This document shows positions 13,640-20,864 of a stretch of 20,864 bases of DNA, piece after piece. The notes below the pieces were generated by a model. That model did not search any database and had not been told where the DNA came from. It saw nothing but the letters and a program-made list of their open reading frames with translations. How positions within the stretch are numbered: the stretch's first letter is position 1; every line of letters starts with the position of its first letter. The DNA is from JBMNOU01 sp050943215 (GTDB lineage: Bacteria > Bacillota > Clostridia > Christensenellales > SZUA-584), in assembly GCA_050943215.1 (NCBI GenBank), contig JBMNOU010000033.1:1-20864 (forward strand), written 5' to 3'. Position numbers and translations under genes: made by a program.

Positions 13640-14479
13640 TTGGCATACGAAAGTTTTACGCCTGAGGTTCTCGCAAGAGAGCTGATGACTGACAGGGGCA
13701 GGGATTGCGTATTTAAAAATCTTTGCTACAACGGGCCCATATTGGGCGAGATAACAAAAAAAGGCGATGTGCTGCATATCGCGGGCGTTGGCAGGCCTAC
13801 GGTCAGAGATTATACGCCGGGCGTTGATATCACGCTTGAGCAAAAGACGAGCTATAACCAGGATTTGCACATAAGCCAGGCAAAGTACGTCAACGTGGAA
13901 GTGGACAGAGTGGACAGCTCGAAGGCGCAGGGTGAGATGTTTGGAGTAGAGGTTAGAGAAGCCAAGCGCGCGCTTGCGCAGACGATGGATGAGTATCTCG
14001 CGGGATTTTACGAGCAGGCGGCAACCACTATTCAAAACACGGCATGTACAGCATCTACGGTTTTATCAACGCTTGCCGAAGCAGAGCAGAGCCTGCTTGA
14101 GGCCGAGGTGCCTTTTGAGGAAGAAAAGTTTCTCGTGATATCTCCGGCAGTGTACACAAAGCTGGTGCTCGGCAAGATAATGTTTCAGCAGTCTAATGCG
14201 GATGTGCTTGGCAAGGGGTTTAAGGGCAGTTACTTAAACTTCAACGTATACGTTTCGAACTCGATAAAAAAGACAGGCGATGTAAACCACTGCATGGCGT
14301 TCTCGCGGCAGGCGATAGCGCTGGCCGAGCAGATACCGGTGGGCATGATCGAGCGATATAAGCCCGAGAAGACATTCGCGGATGCGTTTAAGGTGCTTCA
14401 CCTATATGGCGCGACAGTGATCCGGCCGGGAGAGCTTATCACGGTAGACATCACGCCGGACGACGAAGAAGTCATTTAA
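13640..14479 (+). CDS. Major capsid (coat) protein, P22 gp5-like
   Basis: The 279-residue product resembles the P22 coat family of HK97-fold proteins: it opens with SFTPEVLARELM, then CVFKNLCYNG and GDVLHIAGVGRPTVRDY, as in other members where a loop around the first strands carries G-D-x-V/L. Coat proteins build the icosahedral shell on portal and scaffold. Translation appears to begin at TTG, which is unusual for such an abundant protein; AGGA lies about 10 bases upstream and no in-frame ATG is available near the alignable N terminus. It lies between scaffold and a decoration-like gene. Confidence 0.82.
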   Translation: MAYESFTPEVLARELMTDRGRDCVFKNLCYNGPILGEITKKGDVLHIAGVGRPTVRDYTPGVDITLEQKTSYNQDLHISQAKYVNVEVDRVDSSKAQGEMFGVEVREAKRALAQTMDEYLAGFYEQAATTIQNTACTASTVLSTLAEAEQSLLEAEVPFEEEKFLVISPAVYTKLVLGKIMFQQSNADVLGKGFKGSYLNFNVYVSNSIKKTGDVNHCMAFSRQAIALAEQIPVGMIERYKPEKTFADAFKVLHLYGATVIRPGELITVDITPDDEEVI

Positions 14480-14491
14480 GGAGGCGATAGT

Positions 14492-14872
14492 ATGGCAGAC
14501 GTAAGTATTTTTGATGTGAGCGGCGGCGGAAACGACGCCAAGGCAACTGCTTTGTTGACAGCGGGGGCGGCAGCCCAGACGGTGCCCTGCGCATACGGCA
14601 AAGACCAGAGGCTAGCGCTGCGCGTTAAAAATGGCAACGAACTAAAAAAAGCAGTTGTTTGTGTGGCGGCGGGCAGCGGCCCGAGAGCGGCGCTTGGCGC
14701 AATGAGCGTGACGGTAAATGAGGGAGAGACGGCGTATATCGCGCTGTTCGATACCGCAAGGTATAAGGATCTTTCGACCAACGGCATTACGGTTACGCTG
14801 GTGGATGCGGCGGGTGATGCGCTTGAAGCGGCAGAGCTTGCGGCCGTGCAGATAGAGGCTGTACAGCTGTAG
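14492..14872 (+). CDS. Decoration-like or head-fibre-like structural protein
   Basis: The 126-residue product is rich in Ala, Gly and Val with alternating beta-strand pattern (for example ITVTLVDAAGDAL) and no membrane segment. Its place directly after coat and its composition suit a small beta-sandwich protein that decorates the capsid surface. TTAAGGAGGCGA is a very strong ribosome binding site, in keeping with high expression. I do not recognise a specific family; the role is inferred from position and composition. Confidence 0.5.
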   Translation: MADVSIFDVSGGGNDAKATALLTAGAAAQTVPCAYGKDQRLALRVKNGNELKKAVVCVAAGSGPRAALGAMSVTVNEGETAYIALFDTARYKDLSTNGITVTLVDAAGDALEAAELAAVQIEAVQL

Positions 14873-15030
14873 GCATGCGGTGCGCCTTTCCGGGATCAAC
14901 CAGAAGGGCGCATACCCTTAAAAAAGGGTGTATCAAAGTAAAAGAAACGCCGGGGATCTGTGTGGCTACGGCGAGATAAAGCGCCCGAAAAGGCATGCAG
15001 AACGGCAAAAGATAAGGAAGTGAAAAAAGC
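14873..15030 (+). other. Spacer with a hairpin in the structural operon
   Basis: This 158-base gap is larger than other gaps in the capsid-tail operon. ATACCCTT-AAAA-AAGGGTGT (about 14918-14937) can form an 8-bp hairpin without a T tract. A 34-codon frame from 14875 has no ribosome binding site. Processing or attenuation between the coat group and the tail group is possible. Confidence 0.35.
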
Positions 15031-15402
15031 ATGACGGCAAGAGATGTATATGAACTGGCGCTCGCGCTGATCGACGCCGCGCAGACGGATAGCGGGGCGA
15101 ACACAGAGGACTATGCCGACAAAGCGCCTCAGATTATTGACGTGCTGCAAAGAGAGCTAGCGTTTTATGAGGACGCGATGCTGACGGGCCGAATCACCAG
15201 CCTTGATGACGTGCTAGAGATAAGCGACGATACCGCGGCGAGGGTGATGCCATACGGCCTTGCGGCGGCCTTTGCGCTGGCTGATAAAAATACGGATATG
15301 CAGAGTGACTACAGCTATTTATATAGGTCGATGATCCGGACGATCCGCACAAACGAGGCGGATACCGCCGACGAATATGGCGTACTTAGAGGCATGTCAT
15401 GA
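15031..15402 (+). CDS. Head-to-tail connector (P22 gp4-like adaptor)
   Basis: The 123-residue protein is helical, beginning TARDVYELALALIDAA, and has the size and place of gp4/gp6-type adaptors that bind beneath the portal after DNA packaging. AAGGAAGTG lies 9 bases before the ATG. Its stop overlaps the next gene (ATGA, 15399-15402). The call depends on size, helical pattern and position. Confidence 0.6.
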   Translation: MTARDVYELALALIDAAQTDSGANTEDYADKAPQIIDVLQRELAFYEDAMLTGRITSLDDVLEISDDTAARVMPYGLAAAFALADKNTDMQSDYSYLYRSMIRTIRTNEADTADEYGVLRGMS

Positions 15403-16010
15403 AAAGCGTGTCACTGACGGAATTTTTAAGGCTGTCGAAGCGCGCGGGAAGCATTAAAGACGGTATGCAGGGCCTTGAGAGCTATATGCAGGGCCTTGAG
15501 GGCGATATGCAAGGCCTTGAGAGCGATATGCAAAGCCTTGAGGGCGAAATGCGGAAACTGAGGATGACGGGAGAGATTACGCTATGGTCGGCGGCAGCGG
15601 CCCCCGGCGGATGGCTTATATGCGATGGTTCCGCGGTGTCTCGGTCGGGATATGCGGCGCTGTACGCGGTGATCGGCACAACATACGGCACCGGGAACGG
15701 CACGACGACATTTAATATACCGAACCTAAAAGGCCGCGTGCCCGCTGGATATAGCAGCTCGGACAGCAGCTTTAACACGCTCGGGAAAACGGGCGGATCG
15801 AAGACGCATGCTCTAAGCGTCTCTGAAATGCCCTCGCATACGCATACGTATAAATTCAGCAACTATTCGGTCGGAATATATCCGGGTGGTGACGTATTGT
15901 CGAGGTATGAAAACGATGTCTATAACGGTACGACAAGATCAGCTGGCAGTGGATCATCGCATAACAACCTTCAGCCGTATGTTGTGCTGAACTATATCAT
16001 TAAAACGTAA
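15399..16010 (+). CDS. Phage tail-collar-domain protein with heptad-repeat stalk
   Basis: The 203-residue product has three parts. Residues 1-22 are a short N terminus. Residues 23-57 are a coiled-coil stalk made of four near-identical seven-residue repeats starting MQGLES or MQGLEG and a decayed fifth. From residue 59 comes a tail-collar domain: EITLWSAAAAPGGWLICDG, then YGTGNGTTTFNIPNLKGRVP, then a short insert. MPSHTHTY (H147, H149) recalls the HxH metal sites of trimeric T4 gp12-like fibres. Such proteins are trimeric short fibres or collar proteins. It is translationally coupled to the connector gene. Confidence 0.8.
   Translation: MKSVSLTEFLRLSKRAGSIKDGMQGLESYMQGLEGDMQGLESDMQSLEGEMRKLRMTGEITLWSAAAAPGGWLICDGSAVSRSGYAALYAVIGTTYGTGNGTTTFNIPNLKGRVPAGYSSSDSSFNTLGKTGGSKTHALSVSEMPSHTHTYKFSNYSVGIYPGGDVLSRYENDVYNGTTRSAGSGSSHNNLQPYVVLNYIIKT
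15465..15548 (+). repeat. Four tandem 21-bp repeats encoding a heptad stalk
   Basis: Each unit begins ATGCAGGGCCTTGAG or a close variant, at 15465, 15486, 15507 and 15528. They encode M-Q-(G/S)-L-E-(S/G)-x heptads. A fifth unit (15549-15569) is degenerate. The period matches one coiled-coil heptad. Confidence 0.9.
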
Positions 16011-16023
16011 AGGAGAGTGTGGA

Positions 16024-16185
16024 ATGACGATTATTGAGCTAAGGGCGCTAACGTCGAGCGAGATTGAGGATATCGAGGGACAGCTAAGAGAGATTGAGCA
16101 GACCAAAATATACCTAACGAATATACTGCAACAAAAAATAGATAGCCTTGTACTGATTGACAGCATGATAGAGGGCGAAACATGA
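16024..16185 (+). CDS. Small coiled-coil protein, 53 residues
   Basis: An ATG with AAAGGAGAG upstream opens a 53-residue frame encoding a charged helical protein with heptad-like spacing of Ile and Leu (LRALTSSEIEDIEGQLREIE). It lies between the collar protein and the tail hub, with 13 and 16 bases to its neighbours, so it is part of the same operon. Short coiled-coil proteins here could be chaperones or minor tail parts. Family not recognised. Confidence 0.7.
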   Translation: MTIIELRALTSSEIEDIEGQLREIEQTKIYLTNILQQKIDSLVLIDSMIEGET

Positions 16186-16201
16186 AAGCGGGGGGAAGAT
16201 T

Positions 16202-18028
16202 ATGGCGCAGCTATTAAATGAAATCACGCTGCCCGAACTCTGCGGCGGACTGAATACGAACGATCCGGAATATGAGATCCGCGATAACCAAAGCCCCGAC
16301 ATGATGAACCTGTGGTTTAAAGGTAAGGCGCTTTCAAAGCGCCCCGGGCAGACAATGGTAACAAAAGAGCTATCTGGCAGCGTGCACCGTATATCCGGCT
16401 TATACAACGGGTTTCGGGCAGTGCATGCGGGAACGAAGCTATATAAATGGAACGGCACGACGGCAACCGAGATAAAATCGGGGCTTGAGAGCCAGCCGGG
16501 CGTTTTTATAGCATTTGGAGACGTACTTTATTATATCGACGGCAGAGAGATATGGGAGATAGAGCCTAAGTACGCGGTATCGGCGGTGGTGCCGTACGCG
16601 CCCGTCGTGATAATAAACTGCCGCCCTGATTTAAGCGAAAGCGATGACAATGAATCGTACAATCTTTTGGGCGGAGGGTTTTGCGTTAAATACAACGGCA
16701 ACGCGTCGTCAAAGGTATACAGCCTGCCTCAGACAAAGCTGGACGCGGCAACGGTAAAGGTAACAGTGAATGCTGTAGATCTTACCGAAGGCACGCATTT
16801 TACCGTGAACCGTACAGCCGGCACAGTCAATTTTTCAGGCGGGACAAGCCCTCATGGGGCACCGGGATCTGGTACTAACAACGTTTGGATCACCGCGTAT
16901 AAGACTATTGCAGGAAACAAGGAAAAGATTACCGGGTGCAGTGCCGGGGTGCCGTTTGGCGGAGAAGGCAGCGGCGTGGTGGGCGGCACGCGGGTGTTTT
17001 TATCGGCCAATCCGGGCCATCCGCTGGCGTATTGGCGCAGCGACCTTGGGATGCATGTGGGGTGTGGCATGAGGTATTTTCCGGATACATCCGAGGAGTA
17101 TCTTGACCAGAACAGCGACGCTGTTGCCGCAATCGCCAAAATGGGAGACAAGCTTGTGATATTCAAGGAAAACTCGGTCTTTGCGGTAGGGTATGCGTTT
17201 GACGGAGAGGATGTTTATTATCCGGTGCGGGAATGCCACAGCACGATTGGGTGCGATATGCCGGGCAGCGTACAGCTGATTGATAACCGGCTGGTGTTCG
17301 CAAATACAAAAAGCGGCATACACATGCTGATTACGATGGATAACGAGCTGGAAAACATCATAAAGCCGCTGTCTGCTAACATAAATGCGCTTTTGCTTAG
17401 TGAAACCGGCCTTAAAAACGCGTGTTCATGCGACTTTGACCGTTACTATTGGCTGTGCGTTAATGGCAGCGTGTACCTTTGGGATTATGACAAGGCGCCG
17501 TACTATAACTATGCCGATTACGACAAGGCGCAAAAGCGTCTCGCGTGGTACCGGTTTAACAACATAAAAGCGAAAACGTTCTGCGCAGATACGGCGTTGT
17601 ATTACGGTAGCGCAGACGGCATCGTCCGGTTTACGGCGGAGAAAAATGACTTTGGTCAGGCGTATTCGTCGTACTTTAAAAGCAAGGCGTTTGACCTTGG
17701 GAATCCGGACGAGCTTAAGACGTTTATGCACGTGTATCCTAGCTTTTCGACGGACGGCAACATCAAGGCGGTTGTGACTGTGGGCAACGAAAACACAGAT
17801 GCGTATATGCGTCGAGAGTTTGATATACGCTCGTTTGACTGGGGTGGACTGAATTGGGCTGCCTTTACGTGGAACAGGATAAAGTATGCGCAAACCTTTT
17901 CGATGCGCGCCGCAATGAGGAAGGCATCGTACATACAGGTTAAGGTATCGGGGAATGAAGCAGACCGCGGTGTCGGGCTTTCGGGGCTGCGCATCACATA
18001 TTTTACGAACAGAAAGGTAAAAAGGTGA
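16202..18028 (+). CDS. Tail hub/nozzle protein (P22 gp10-like)
   Basis: The 608-residue protein opens with LPELCGGLNTNDPEYEIRDN and then SPDMMNLWFKGKALSKRPGQ, the pattern of podoviral tail hub or nozzle proteins, where a G-G-x-N near the start is followed by N-x-x-F-x-x-G-x-L-x-x-R-P-G. The rest is beta-rich, as expected for a propeller-like nozzle that closes the portal channel and carries the tailspikes. Its place after a gp4-like connector and before the tailspike matches the P22 order. GGGGGGAAGA precedes the ATG. The stop overlaps a GTG of the tailspike gene. Confidence 0.7.
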   Translation: MAQLLNEITLPELCGGLNTNDPEYEIRDNQSPDMMNLWFKGKALSKRPGQTMVTKELSGSVHRISGLYNGFRAVHAGTKLYKWNGTTATEIKSGLESQPGVFIAFGDVLYYIDGREIWEIEPKYAVSAVVPYAPVVIINCRPDLSESDDNESYNLLGGGFCVKYNGNASSKVYSLPQTKLDAATVKVTVNAVDLTEGTHFTVNRTAGTVNFSGGTSPHGAPGSGTNNVWITAYKTIAGNKEKITGCSAGVPFGGEGSGVVGGTRVFLSANPGHPLAYWRSDLGMHVGCGMRYFPDTSEEYLDQNSDAVAAIAKMGDKLVIFKENSVFAVGYAFDGEDVYYPVRECHSTIGCDMPGSVQLIDNRLVFANTKSGIHMLITMDNELENIIKPLSANINALLLSETGLKNACSCDFDRYYWLCVNGSVYLWDYDKAPYYNYADYDKAQKRLAWYRFNNIKAKTFCADTALYYGSADGIVRFTAEKNDFGQAYSSYFKSKAFDLGNPDELKTFMHVYPSFSTDGNIKAVVTVGNENTDAYMRREFDIRSFDWGGLNWAAFTWNRIKYAQTFSMRAAMRKASYIQVKVSGNEADRGVGLSGLRITYFTNRKVKR

Positions 18029-18033
18029 GAATA

Positions 18034-19335
18034 ATGGCGGGTTTTACAAAGATGGCTTTTATCCCAGCGACGGGGCTTAACAATAAGGATATATATCCCT
18101 CAACGCCGGACAGCGAGGCGGAAGCGCGCGCGCAGGTGCAGGGCATCTCGGACCAGCTTCGAGACTATATCAACACCAATCTGGTAGAGGAGCTGGAAAA
18201 CATGGTAACCGGCTCGAGCGGCGCCGAAAGAATAGGCAGCGCCGCGATTGAAAACGTGACTGGAACAACCGTAAGGGAACAGATCGCCGACCTTAAGGGC
18301 CAGATTGACGACATGGCCACGGGGTCGGTTTCGGATGGCGCTATCACAACGCAGAAGATTGCAAATAGTGCGGTTACGCAGGCAAAGATGGCGGCAAACG
18401 CGGTGGGCGCATCGCAGCTTGCGGACGGTGTAGTATCGCAAAGCAAGCTTGCGAGCGGGGCTGTAAGCGCTGCCAAACTTGCAGACGGCTCGGTCAACGA
18501 AGTGAAGATTGCAAATAGTGCGGTTACATCCGGCAAAATTGCTACGAGTGCGGTGACTGAGACGAAACTTAGCACCAGCGCGGTAACGTCCACAAAGTTA
18601 GGGTCGGGCGCTGTGACCGAGACGAAACTCGGTACGGGCGCGGTGACAAACGCGAAGATCGCTGACGGCGCTGTTACAGCGGACAAGATATCTCCTGGCG
18701 TGATGAGGCTGAATGGATCGAACACGGCCGTTGGCGACGGGGCGCTGAGCCACATCACGAACGGCAACGCGAACACTGCGCTTGGATGGAACGCGCTTGT
18801 TTACAACAACGAAGGATATTACAACACCGCTCTTGGATTTCTTGCTTTGGACGAAACGATGTTTTATCAGAATTCTACCGGGCTTGGGGCAAACTCGGAT
18901 GTATCAGGAAGCAATCAGGTTCAGCTGGGCGACAGCGCGACAACGGTTTATGCTTTTGGCGCGGTACAGGCCAGGTCGGATTTAAGAGATAAGGCGAACG
19001 TCGAAGATACCGCGCTCGGTCTTGAGTTTATCATGGCATTAAGACCTCGGCAGTTTAGATGGGATTACCGCGAAGATTACGAAAAAGAAGCTGCAAAGGA
19101 CGGCAGCAAAAAGCGCATCAGGCTGCATCAGGGGTTTGTTGCGCAAGAGGTTAAGCAGACGATGGATGCGCTTAATACCGACTTTGGGGGATATCAAGAC
19201 CATTCGATAAAGGGCGGAAAGGATGTGCTGTCTCTAGGATATGCTGAGTTTATTGCGCCGCTTGTTAAGGCGATCCAGCAGCAGCAGGCGATGATTGAGC
19301 GTTTGCAGCAGCAGCTTAAAGCGGCAGAAGCCTAA
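18034..19335 (+). CDS. Repeat-rich tail fibre/spike with S74 self-cleaving chaperone domain
   Basis: The 433-residue protein has an N-terminal region that may attach to the tail, then twelve decapeptide repeats ending in K-I-x or K-L-x (18334-18693). A stretch with repeated N-T-A-L-G-W-N-A-L follows, as in left-handed beta-roll heads. The end is a peptidase S74 intramolecular chaperone: SDLRDK (catalytic Ser315, Lys320), then LGLEFIMALRPRQF and a C-terminal coiled coil rich in Gln. S74 domains trimerise the fibre and are then cleaved off just before the Ser. The ATG at 18034 has AAGGTGAG just upstream; the GTG at 18025 is possible. This is the likely receptor-binding protein. Confidence 0.85.
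   Translation: MAGFTKMAFIPATGLNNKDIYPSTPDSEAEARAQVQGISDQLRDYINTNLVEELENMVTGSSGAERIGSAAIENVTGTTVREQIADLKGQIDDMATGSVSDGAITTQKIANSAVTQAKMAANAVGASQLADGVVSQSKLASGAVSAAKLADGSVNEVKIANSAVTSGKIATSAVTETKLSTSAVTSTKLGSGAVTETKLGTGAVTNAKIADGAVTADKISPGVMRLNGSNTAVGDGALSHITNGNANTALGWNALVYNNEGYYNTALGFLALDETMFYQNSTGLGANSDVSGSNQVQLGDSATTVYAFGAVQARSDLRDKANVEDTALGLEFIMALRPRQFRWDYREDYEKEAAKDGSKKRIRLHQGFVAQEVKQTMDALNTDFGGYQDHSIKGGKDVLSLGYAEFIAPLVKAIQQQQAMIERLQQQLKAAEA
18334..18693 (+). repeat. Twelve tandem 30-bp repeats in the tail fibre gene
   Basis: Twelve in-frame units encode ten-residue repeats of the form x-G/S-A-V-T-x-x-K-I/L-x. The DNA is diverged, but units about 150 bases apart share an exact 23-base segment at 18355-18377 and 18505-18527. 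Confidence 0.85.
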
Positions 19336-19353
19336 CATAAGGAGGATGTTGAT

Positions 19354-20256
19354 ATGAAGGTAGCAGCAAAACAAATACCTGTGTATGGAAGCGATAAAAA
19401 GACCGTGATAGGGCAGCTTGAATGCGGCGACAGGACGGTTGTGATCGGCAAAAACGACAACAGCACCGCTATAGCGTATGTCGTTGGGTTTATCAAAAAC
19501 GAGAGCGCGGCGGGCCTTGTGGACGAGGACGCATGGGAGACGGCCGTGAGCGCGGCGGATCAGTTTGCCGCATACGCCGCGTCTAGAGAAGGGTGCCTGT
19601 ATGTCTGGGGGGCGCAGGGCCAGACAATGACTAAAGCGCTGATTAAAAAGCTGGAGGACTCGGATAAGAACTTTGAGCGGGCTTTAAAGCAGTTTGAAAA
19701 GCACGTGCAGAACGGCCTGACGCTGACTGCTTATGACTGCAGCGGGCTTGTGGTGGCGTATCTGCTTGAAAAAGGGCTGATAAACAGCGACACCACGGCC
19801 AATGGGCTTTTCTTTAACCACTGTGCTTTGATAGGCAAAGAGGATCTCAAAAACGGCGATCTTGTATTTAAGAAATACCAGACGAAGAACAAAATGTATC
19901 ATGTAGGCGTGTATATGGGTGATAAAACGGTGGTGCACGCTAAGGGAAGGGACGACGGCGTTGTGCGAGAGCCTTTTAGCAAGGCGGGATGGAATCGGTA
20001 TGGTCGCCTTATTGCGTTTGCAGACAGCGCCGGCACTACGGCACATTTGCGGCTGCTTAAGGTGGCTTCGCCGATGATGCGCGGAGATGACGTAAAGGCC
20101 GTGCAGAGTGCTCTTTGCGCAAAAGGGTATAACCCAAAGGGCATTGATGGTGTTTTTGGCAGGGATACGGAAAACGCGGTAAAGGCATTTCAGAGGGCGA
20201 AGGGGCTTAAGGCGGACGGCATAGTAGGCCCAAAGACGCGGGACAAGCTATTTTAA
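19354..20256 (+). CDS. Endolysin: NlpC/P60 peptidase with peptidoglycan-binding domain
   Basis: The 300-residue protein has an SH3-like N-terminal part (about 1-55), a central NlpC/P60 domain (about 70-225) and a C-terminal peptidoglycan-binding type 1 domain (about 236-300, with IDGVFGRDTENAVKAFQ). Catalytic features are YDCSGL (Cys129), MYHVGVYMG (His183) and HAKGRD (His195). It would cleave peptide cross-links or stems of the host cell wall at lysis. There is no signal peptide, so it needs a holin to cross the membrane, which fits the small membrane gene downstream. AAGGAGGATG lies just before the start. Confidence 0.92.
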   Translation: MKVAAKQIPVYGSDKKTVIGQLECGDRTVVIGKNDNSTAIAYVVGFIKNESAAGLVDEDAWETAVSAADQFAAYAASREGCLYVWGAQGQTMTKALIKKLEDSDKNFERALKQFEKHVQNGLTLTAYDCSGLVVAYLLEKGLINSDTTANGLFFNHCALIGKEDLKNGDLVFKKYQTKNKMYHVGVYMGDKTVVHAKGRDDGVVREPFSKAGWNRYGRLIAFADSAGTTAHLRLLKVASPMMRGDDVKAVQSALCAKGYNPKGIDGVFGRDTENAVKAFQRAKGLKADGIVGPKTRDKLF

Positions 20257-20269
20257 AGGCGGTGGTAAT

Positions 20270-20563
20270 ATGACGGGCATCGTGACGGGGATCGCCGTGG
20301 GCGTGGCCATGATACTGATTAACGGTATAATCGGCGCCGCCGCCGGCATGAGAAAACGCGGCCGGCAAGAGACACAGACGGCAAGGGACAACGCTCTGCG
20401 CATAGCGGCACTGGAGCAGCGGGCGAATGAGACGAAAGAGCTTGTGAAGCTTACGCTTTCGACATGTATCATCATCGGCGACGGCATGGTGCAAAACGGC
20501 ATTAACGGCGAATTCAAAAAGGCGTTCTGCGACAAAAAGCAGGACGCCTTGAAGATGCTGTAA
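20270..20563 (+). CDS. Holin-like small membrane protein
   Basis: The 97-residue protein has one N-terminal hydrophobic segment (IVTGIAVGVAMILINGIIGA) followed by a basic turn, a coiled-coil-like helix and a Cys-containing tail. It lies 13 bases after the endolysin, where a holin is expected, but a single membrane segment with a long cytoplasmic tail also suits other lysis or spanin-like helpers. The last codons contain a 10-bp hairpin (20521-20548) without a T tract. Holin function is inferred from position. Confidence 0.55.
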   Translation: MTGIVTGIAVGVAMILINGIIGAAAGMRKRGRQETQTARDNALRIAALEQRANETKELVKLTLSTCIIIGDGMVQNGINGEFKKAFCDKKQDALKML

Positions 20564-20582
20564 AAAAGAGAAGGAGTATACC

Positions 20583-20864
20583 ATGGCATTATATTCGAAA
20601 AAGAATCAAAAGAAACCAAGAGAGGCGTACCAAAATAACGGAATGTCCACTGTTCCATACGCAATGCAGGCAATAAAACCAAGCGCAACTGTTCCGTATG
20701 CTAATCAGTTTGATCTACCCGCGAAAATCGGCAAAAATAACGAAAAAATGTTCTATACAGAACCGGAAAATAGTGGTATAATTGGAAAGAAGACGATCGG
20801 TGATTATGACACAGAGATTGCGGGGTTTGATAATAAGATTGCAAAGCTCATGAAACAGCAGTAT
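20583..20864 (+). CDS. Unidentified phage protein, 3' end outside the window
   Basis: An open frame of at least 94 codons starts at ATG 20583 with GAGAAGGAGT upstream and runs off the window end. It begins with a basic, Asn/Gln-rich segment holding two similar short repeats, STVPYAMQAIKPS and ATVPYANQ, and later shows IAKLMKQQ, possibly helical. In P22-like phages the genes after the tail encode DNA-ejection or internal virion proteins, so such a role is possible here. I do not recognise the family. Confidence 0.6.
   Translation, partial: MALYSKKNQKKPREAYQNNGMSTVPYAMQAIKPSATVPYANQFDLPAKIGKNNEKMFYTEPENSGIIGKKTIGDYDTEIAGFDNKIAKLMKQQY
20754..20782 (+). promoter_or_regulatory. Promoter-like sequence within the last gene
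   Basis: TATACA (20754-20759), 17 bases, then TATAAT (20777-20782) with a TGG extension. The match is good, but it lies inside a coding region with AT-rich codons and may be chance. Confidence 0.3.

Noticed and set aside
13139..14035. 298-codon minus-strand open frame opposite scaffold and coat
   Set aside because: It is antisense to two well-supported structural genes and has shadow-like composition.
14875..14979. Short open frame of 34 codons in the gap after the decoration-like gene
   Set aside because: No ribosome binding site and no recognisable protein features.
15465..15548. Tandem repeats considered as a CRISPR array
   Set aside because: Units are contiguous at 21 bp without spacers, in frame, and encode a regular coiled-coil heptad.
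18334..18693. 30-bp periodic repeats considered as a CRISPR array
   Set aside because: The periodicity is at protein level with diverged DNA, no spacers are present, and the frame is open throughout.
1..20864. tRNA or rRNA genes as phage integration targets
   Set aside because: I looked for conserved tRNA arm patterns, including near the phage boundary, and saw none, though a manual scan may miss one.

Overview
The window reads as part of a Bacillota (Clostridia-like) chromosome carrying the left part of a short-tailed (podovirus-type) prophage. The Gram-positive assignment rests on strong AGGAGG-type ribosome binding sites, sigma-A-like promoters, host families such as LrgA/LrgB, YetF and YkvI, and a phage endolysin with an NlpC/P60 domain and a peptidoglycan-binding domain. 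The species cannot be named from the sequence.

Host part (1-6518). After the tail of an unidentified gene (possibly a LysR-type regulator) come a two-gene operon of a small ribbon-helix-helix DNA-binding protein and a SLOG-fold protein behind a promoter overlapped by a palindrome; a YbaK/EbsC-type aminoacyl-tRNA deacylase; an LrgA-LrgB pair; an AT-rich YetF-like membrane protein; a convergent AEC-family transporter; a YkvI-like transporter; and a secreted/membrane protein of unknown function. These look like independent short transcription units. No tRNA or rRNA gene was recognised.

Phage part (about 6537 to the window end). The order follows phage P22 head and tail genes: small terminase, large terminase, portal, scaffold, coat, decoration-like protein, gp4-like connector, collar-domain fibre, a 53-residue protein, a gp10-like tail hub/nozzle, a repeat-rich tailspike with an S74 self-cleaving chaperone domain, endolysin, a holin-like protein, and the start of a further protein cut by the window end. 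There is no tape-measure, tail-tube or sheath gene up to this point, which fits a short tail. No integrase or repressor lies in the window, so the lysogeny genes must be elsewhere or missing.

The packaging/head module is interrupted by genes not needed for virion building. A single-cluster ferredoxin lies between the terminase genes. A NYN-OST-HTH putative RNase lies on the opposite strand between large terminase and portal, with its own promoter, an inverted repeat straddling its -10 box, and its own terminator. A coiled-coil membrane protein lies between portal and scaffold. The left phage genes are also punctuated by hairpin-plus-T elements.

Two near-identical elements, each with 10-bp direct repeats of TGAGCGAT placed the same distance before a -10-like hexamer, lie just before the small terminase and just before the portal cluster. 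They look like activator-dependent late promoters, the second perhaps restarting expression after the inverted NYN cassette. The ferredoxin, the NYN protein, the coiled-coil membrane protein and the repeated promoter-like element are the most interesting parts of the window.
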